From Burkholderiales bacterium (GTDB lineage Bacteria; Pseudomonadota; Gammaproteobacteria; Burkholderiales; Burkholderiaceae_C), in assembly GCA_019509985.1 (NCBI GenBank), contig JAEKLF010000132.1, forward strand, positions 1-42,517: a DNA stretch of 42,517 bases. The letters are read 5' to 3'. The first letter of the stretch is position 1. Each line of letters begins with the position of its first letter. The notes beneath the pieces are model-generated. The model did no database searches, was not told the origin of the DNA, and saw only the letters and a program-made list of their open reading frames with translations. Both the position numbers and the translations under genes were made by a program. Of this stretch, positions 39,799-42,517 are shown one piece after another.

Positions 39799-40500
39799 TT
39801 AGTATCTATGGAGATAGCGCAGGTAATTGGACAAGCCGTCCAAATCCGGGAATATAGTGCCGTGATGGACTCCATATTTCACCAGCTTTGCTAATAGCAT
39901 TTTCTTCGACTTGGCCGGAATTATTAATTTCACAATGTCCGGCTCGTCGAACGCATTACCCGTCAGTGGGTGAGCTGTAAACATACCAGATTGAGCAGTT
40001 ATCCGCCTGGATAAATGCGACGGAAAAAATGCAACAACCTCAGTAAGTGTTTTCAGGTCGATGTCTTCTTCTTTCCGAAATTTTCCCCTGTCTAAGAGAT
40101 AGATGGCACCATCGGTATCTAGACGGGATTGAACGGCAAAGAATAGCGCGGCAAGCGGACTCAAACTCCAGTCGAGGAGCCGTGTCGGAAGGCCGTGATG
40201 TTGGGCCAGAACTAGCCATTCCAGCTCACTCGAAGGATATGTAGCCAAGTGAGCCTTGGCCTGCGTCTTAAAGACCCACATGAGATTGCTCTCTAAGGTT
40301 TTTAGTTCATCGGTTTTTTTGCCGCGAAAGAGAGAGGGCTTCAGCTCGTATCCGGAGTCGGAAACGCCACGGCATAGTGCGCTTCGATTGAACTTGCCGA
40401 CAGCCTGATCGAAAGCACCAAAATCTGGTATTTCTAATGTTTGCATTAGATATTCTTCATCCAACGTTTTACTTAAGTGGACCATCGCAAGCGGACCCAT
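39799..40500 (-). CDS. FRG-domain protein
   Basis: A 233-residue protein with the FRG domain: ALCRGVSDSGYELKPSLFR (about 41-59; the F of the F-R-G motif is Cys here) and QHHGLPTRLLDWSLSPLAALFF (about 100-121). The FRG domain's function is not known; it is common in defence islands and toxin-like genes. The region is clearly less GC-rich than its surroundings (29 of 60 bases G/C in 39961-40020, against 49 of 60 in putA at 36001-36060), a sign of transfer. It is the last gene of a three-gene unit. A later ATG (40446) is an alternative start. Confidence 0.85.
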   Translation of the reverse strand: MGPLAMVHLSKTLDEEYLMQTLEIPDFGAFDQAVGKFNRSALCRGVSDSGYELKPSLFRGKKTDELKTLESNLMWVFKTQAKAHLATYPSSELEWLVLAQHHGLPTRLLDWSLSPLAALFFAVQSRLDTDGAIYLLDRGKFRKEEDIDLKTLTEVVAFFPSHLSRRITAQSGMFTAHPLTGNAFDEPDIVKLIIPAKSKKMLLAKLVKYGVHHGTIFPDLDGLSNYLRYLHRY

Positions 40501-40519
40501 TTGAAGAACGAGTTAGAGC

Positions 40520-41266
40520 TCACCGAACAGACTCTTTAGAAAGTGCCTCTTGGAGTTCGTTTAGAACCTGAGTTGACATATTTACAACTTCTTGGCTAAC
40601 AATTGGTTCCGCCCCATGAATAATCGCGTTGCGCAGCGTTATCAGCTCGCGAAGACGATTAAAAAGCATTTTGTCGATTCGCTCGCTTCGAACAAGAATT
40701 TCAGCTAGTCGCGCGTTTGACATGCGTCGCGGTGATCTGGATTCATAGGCAGTGGTCGTACCAGATTGATAGAGAGTGCCAGCATCTATTAGTAGCACCT
40801 CAATTTTGTTGTAGTTGGTGAGGAAGCTCTCCAGGCTGCCTCGCAACTCACGAGCGGGAGCAGGGTCTAGTTCATCTTTTAATTCCTGGCTTGCCTTCTC
40901 AATACGCTGGGGCGCAATCACATCGAAGACGAATGCGGTAATCGCTACGAACGAAACGATTAAAGATGACTGACCCGCATTGATTAGGACCGTGGTGATA
41001 TTTGTTCGAACATCTGCCTCATATGAAATGGCCGCGTTCGATAGAAACAGGGTAAGGCCTACGAGTAATGTAATAAATACAAGCAGGGAGAAGTATCTCG
41101 ACTTGAGCTGGCTTATCGCTTCCGTCAACGTTTCGTCTTCCGTCGCTTCGCGGTTCAACTCATTTCTGAAGAAAAGGAACCCGGTAAGTGTTAAGCCATA
41201 AATAGCAGCAATTACCTGTGCAGAGGTCGAGAATAAGTAAAGAACTTGATTCTCATTCAATTTCAA
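40520..41266 (-). CDS. Three-helix membrane protein with a HEPN-like C terminus
   Basis: A 248-residue protein. Three membrane helices (about 8-33, 58-80, 93-118) are followed by a cytoplasmic helical domain. Near its end, LRELITLRNAIIHGAEPI has R212-N-A-I-I-H217, the R-N-x3-H form of the HEPN ribonuclease motif. HEPN proteins with a membrane part occur in several abortive-infection systems. The FRG gene starts 19 bases after its stop, and its own start overlaps the end of a small membrane protein gene. Composition is foreign. No family name could be assigned; the HEPN call is from the motif and helix layout only. Confidence 0.65.
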   Translation of the reverse strand: MKLNENQVLYLFSTSAQVIAAIYGLTLTGFLFFRNELNREATEDETLTEAISQLKSRYFSLLVFITLLVGLTLFLSNAAISYEADVRTNITTVLINAGQSSLIVSFVAITAFVFDVIAPQRIEKASQELKDELDPAPARELRGSLESFLTNYNKIEVLLIDAGTLYQSGTTTAYESRSPRRMSNARLAEILVRSERIDKMLFNRLRELITLRNAIIHGAEPIVSQEVVNMSTQVLNELQEALSKESVR

Positions 41267-41468
41267 TATGGGGGGTAAAAACTCCCAGTACGCTCGATGT
41301 CATCGACAGAACAATGAAAGCGCCAAGATAGCCCCAAGTCAATTTATTGATGGACCAACCGTGTTTCATGTGAGACCACGACTCTGCTACTGAATCAGTT
41401 GTGTAAATGCATTCGTATGATGCATTACAACCGTCGCACCGAACAGGCGAATGTGCGCTGGTTGCCAT
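41253..41468 (-). CDS. Small membrane protein with Cys pair
   Basis: A 71-residue protein, MATSAHSPVRCDGCNASYEC..., with C11-x2-C14 and C20, then one membrane helix (about 44-64, WGYLGAFIVLSMTSSVLGVF). Its stop lies 14 bases inside the next gene's start, so the two are translationally linked. The frame is open further upstream (to 41687), but that part is GC-rich and antisense to the sensor gene, so the ATG at 41468 is preferred (GAGGG ahead of it). Unknown function; possibly the first gene of the cassette. Confidence 0.5.
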   Translation of the reverse strand: MATSAHSPVRCDGCNASYECIYTTDSVAESWSHMKHGWSINKLTWGYLGAFIVLSMTSSVLGVFTPHIEIE

Positions 41469-41634
41469 GCCCTCATCCGCTTCCCCGGGGCGCGAAGCAT
41501 TCGATGAGGCGAGTCTTGTGGTTTTGGCTGCAGTCAGGGAACGGCCGTGCCGACGTTCCGGGGCCGGGTAAACCGGGCGCAACAGACGCCGGCTCGACTC
41601 GGACAATGCAGGTTTTGAAGACCGCGCGCCCTCC

Positions 41635-42517
41635 ATGATCCGCCGCACCCTGACGCTGGCCCTCTGCCTGCTCACCGCGCTGGCCACGGTGGCCCTGGCT
41701 CAGCCGGTGCCACCGGCACCGAGCGCCCTGGAGCCCCAGTTCGCCACCGTCGCCGTGCCGCGCGACGTGGTGGGCAGCCTGGCCCAGGACCGCCAGGGCC
41801 TGATCTGGATCGGCACCAGCGACGGCCTGGCACGCTTTGATGGCTACCGGCTGCGGCCCATCGAGCGGGAGGGCGCTACGCCCGTGCAGCGCAACCTCGG
41901 CTGGGTGCGCTCGCTGGCGGCCGCCGCCGATGGCGGCATGTGGATAGGCACCGAGGTCAATGGCCTGGCCCGCTACGACCCCGCCTTCGACCGCGTGCGC
42001 ATGCTCGGCAGCGGCAGCGAGCGGCCCACGCCCATCCGTGCGCTGGCGGAGGATGGTGCTGGCCGGGTCTGGGTGGGCACGCTGGGCCAGGGTCTGCTGC
42101 GCTACGAGCCGAAGGCCGGGCGCTTCGACACCGAGCCGCTGCTCGTCGGCGGCGAGCCCGAGCGCCGCGTGCTGGCGCTGGCGGTGGGCCGCGACGGCTC
42201 GCTGTGGGCCGGCCACTGGCGCGGCCTCGCACGGCGCGATGCGAGAGGCGGCTGGACCGCGTTGGCCTTGCCCGACGGCGTCACTGGCATCAGCACGCTG
42301 CTGGAGGACCGCACGGGCCGGCTCTGGTTCGGCAGCGTGGACGGCCGCGTCGGCCGCCTCGAGGACGACGGCCAGCCGCGCTGGCTGGTGGCGCGCTTCA
42401 AGGGCGGCGTGCAGGCGCTGGCGCAAGGGCAGGACGGCACGGTCTGGGCCGGCCTGACCGATGGCATCGCCTGGCTGGACGGCGCCAGCGGCACGCTGCT
42501 GCGCCAGCTGCGCCACA
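41635..42517 (+). CDS. Sensor protein with regulator-propeller repeats (partial, runs off the window)
   Basis: The first 294 codons of a larger gene that continues past the right edge. It has a signal peptide (MIRRTLTLALCLLTALATVALA), then repeated blades such as DRQGLIWIGTSDGLARFDGY, GGMWIGTEVNGLARYDP, GRVWVGTLGQGLLRYEP, GSLWAGHWRGLARRD and GRLWFGSVDGRVGRL. These are two-component regulator propeller repeats that usually precede a Y_Y_Y domain, a membrane helix and a histidine kinase or GGDEF output. The output domain is beyond the window. No strong ribosome binding site is seen. Confidence 0.88.
   Translation, partial: MIRRTLTLALCLLTALATVALAQPVPPAPSALEPQFATVAVPRDVVGSLAQDRQGLIWIGTSDGLARFDGYRLRPIEREGATPVQRNLGWVRSLAAAADGGMWIGTEVNGLARYDPAFDRVRMLGSGSERPTPIRALAEDGAGRVWVGTLGQGLLRYEPKAGRFDTEPLLVGGEPERRVLALAVGRDGSLWAGHWRGLARRDARGGWTALALPDGVTGISTLLEDRTGRLWFGSVDGRVGRLEDDGQPRWLVARFKGGVQALAQGQDGTVWAGLTDGIAWLDGASGTLLRQLRH

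Noticed and set aside
39660..41634. Search for integrase, tRNA or direct-repeat ends around the AT-richer cassette
   Set aside because: None was seen; the transfer mechanism cannot be identified from the sequence.
41469..41687. N-terminal extension of the small Cys-pair membrane protein
   Set aside because: High GC and antisense to the propeller sensor; the AT-richer composition of the cassette begins only at about 41470.

Overview
The window is about 42.5 kb of very GC-rich chromosomal DNA. The protein families present point to a betaproteobacterium of the order Burkholderiales, probably a Roseateles/Rubrivivax/Ideonella-type organism: PEP-CTERM sorting, DUF3309, DUF2145, DUF2164, DUF2277, chorismate lyase and UbiA for ubiquinone, and a PutA without a DNA-binding domain next to an Lrp-type regulator. 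This is inferred from gene content and base composition; there is no rRNA or tRNA in the window.

Layout. 1-950: palindromic repeats, then a Phd/VapC-type toxin-antitoxin pair with a clear promoter and operator. 1057-5825: a Rieske oxygenase, three small genes (DUF4259, DUF5329, a membrane protein), and a DUF4331 plus PEP-CTERM pair. 6031-10269: a second toxin-antitoxin pair (AbrB/PIN), penicillin-binding protein 1C, and a membrane-anchored coiled-coil response regulator. 10435-14108: two divergent regulator/target pairs (HxlR with a carboxymuconolactone decarboxylase-like protein; LysR with DoxX) around DUF3309, GNAT and GFA genes. 14156-19360: a broken secreted-protein gene coupled to DUF2145, a DUF1801-like protein, an alpha-oxoamine synthase-like enzyme, a GST and three small genes. 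19427-27521: ubiA, a solute-binding protein, an S41 lipoprotein protease, a Gfo/Idh/MocA oxidoreductase, an HPP-CBS protein, a tandem AP2-like protein, ubiC and proC. 27616-35454: lipoproteins, an ABC exporter, a run of small conserved genes, a gene broken by a 28-bp tandem duplication, and a second orphan solute-binding protein. 35476-39659: putA with a divergent Lrp regulator. 39799-41468: a compositionally foreign three-gene cassette. 41635 to the edge: the start of a sensor with regulator-propeller repeats.

How genes work together. PutA (proline to glutamate) and ProC (last step of proline synthesis) are both present; the Lrp-family gene divergent from putA, with a TTGGA-N6-TCCAA palindrome between them, probably controls proline catabolism. 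UbiC and UbiA catalyse the first two committed steps of ubiquinone synthesis. Several regulators sit beside inverted repeats that look like their own operators.

Most interesting. (1) An AT-richer cassette (39799-41468) encodes a small Cys-containing membrane protein, a three-helix membrane protein ending in a HEPN-like R-N-x3-H motif, and an FRG-domain protein; it is a candidate undescribed defence or abortive-infection module. (2) An in-frame palindromic sequence inside putA adds a proline/glycine-rich segment at a conserved junction. (3) An exact 28-bp tandem duplication frameshifts an otherwise intact gene. (4) A four-hairpin element lies between two convergent genes.
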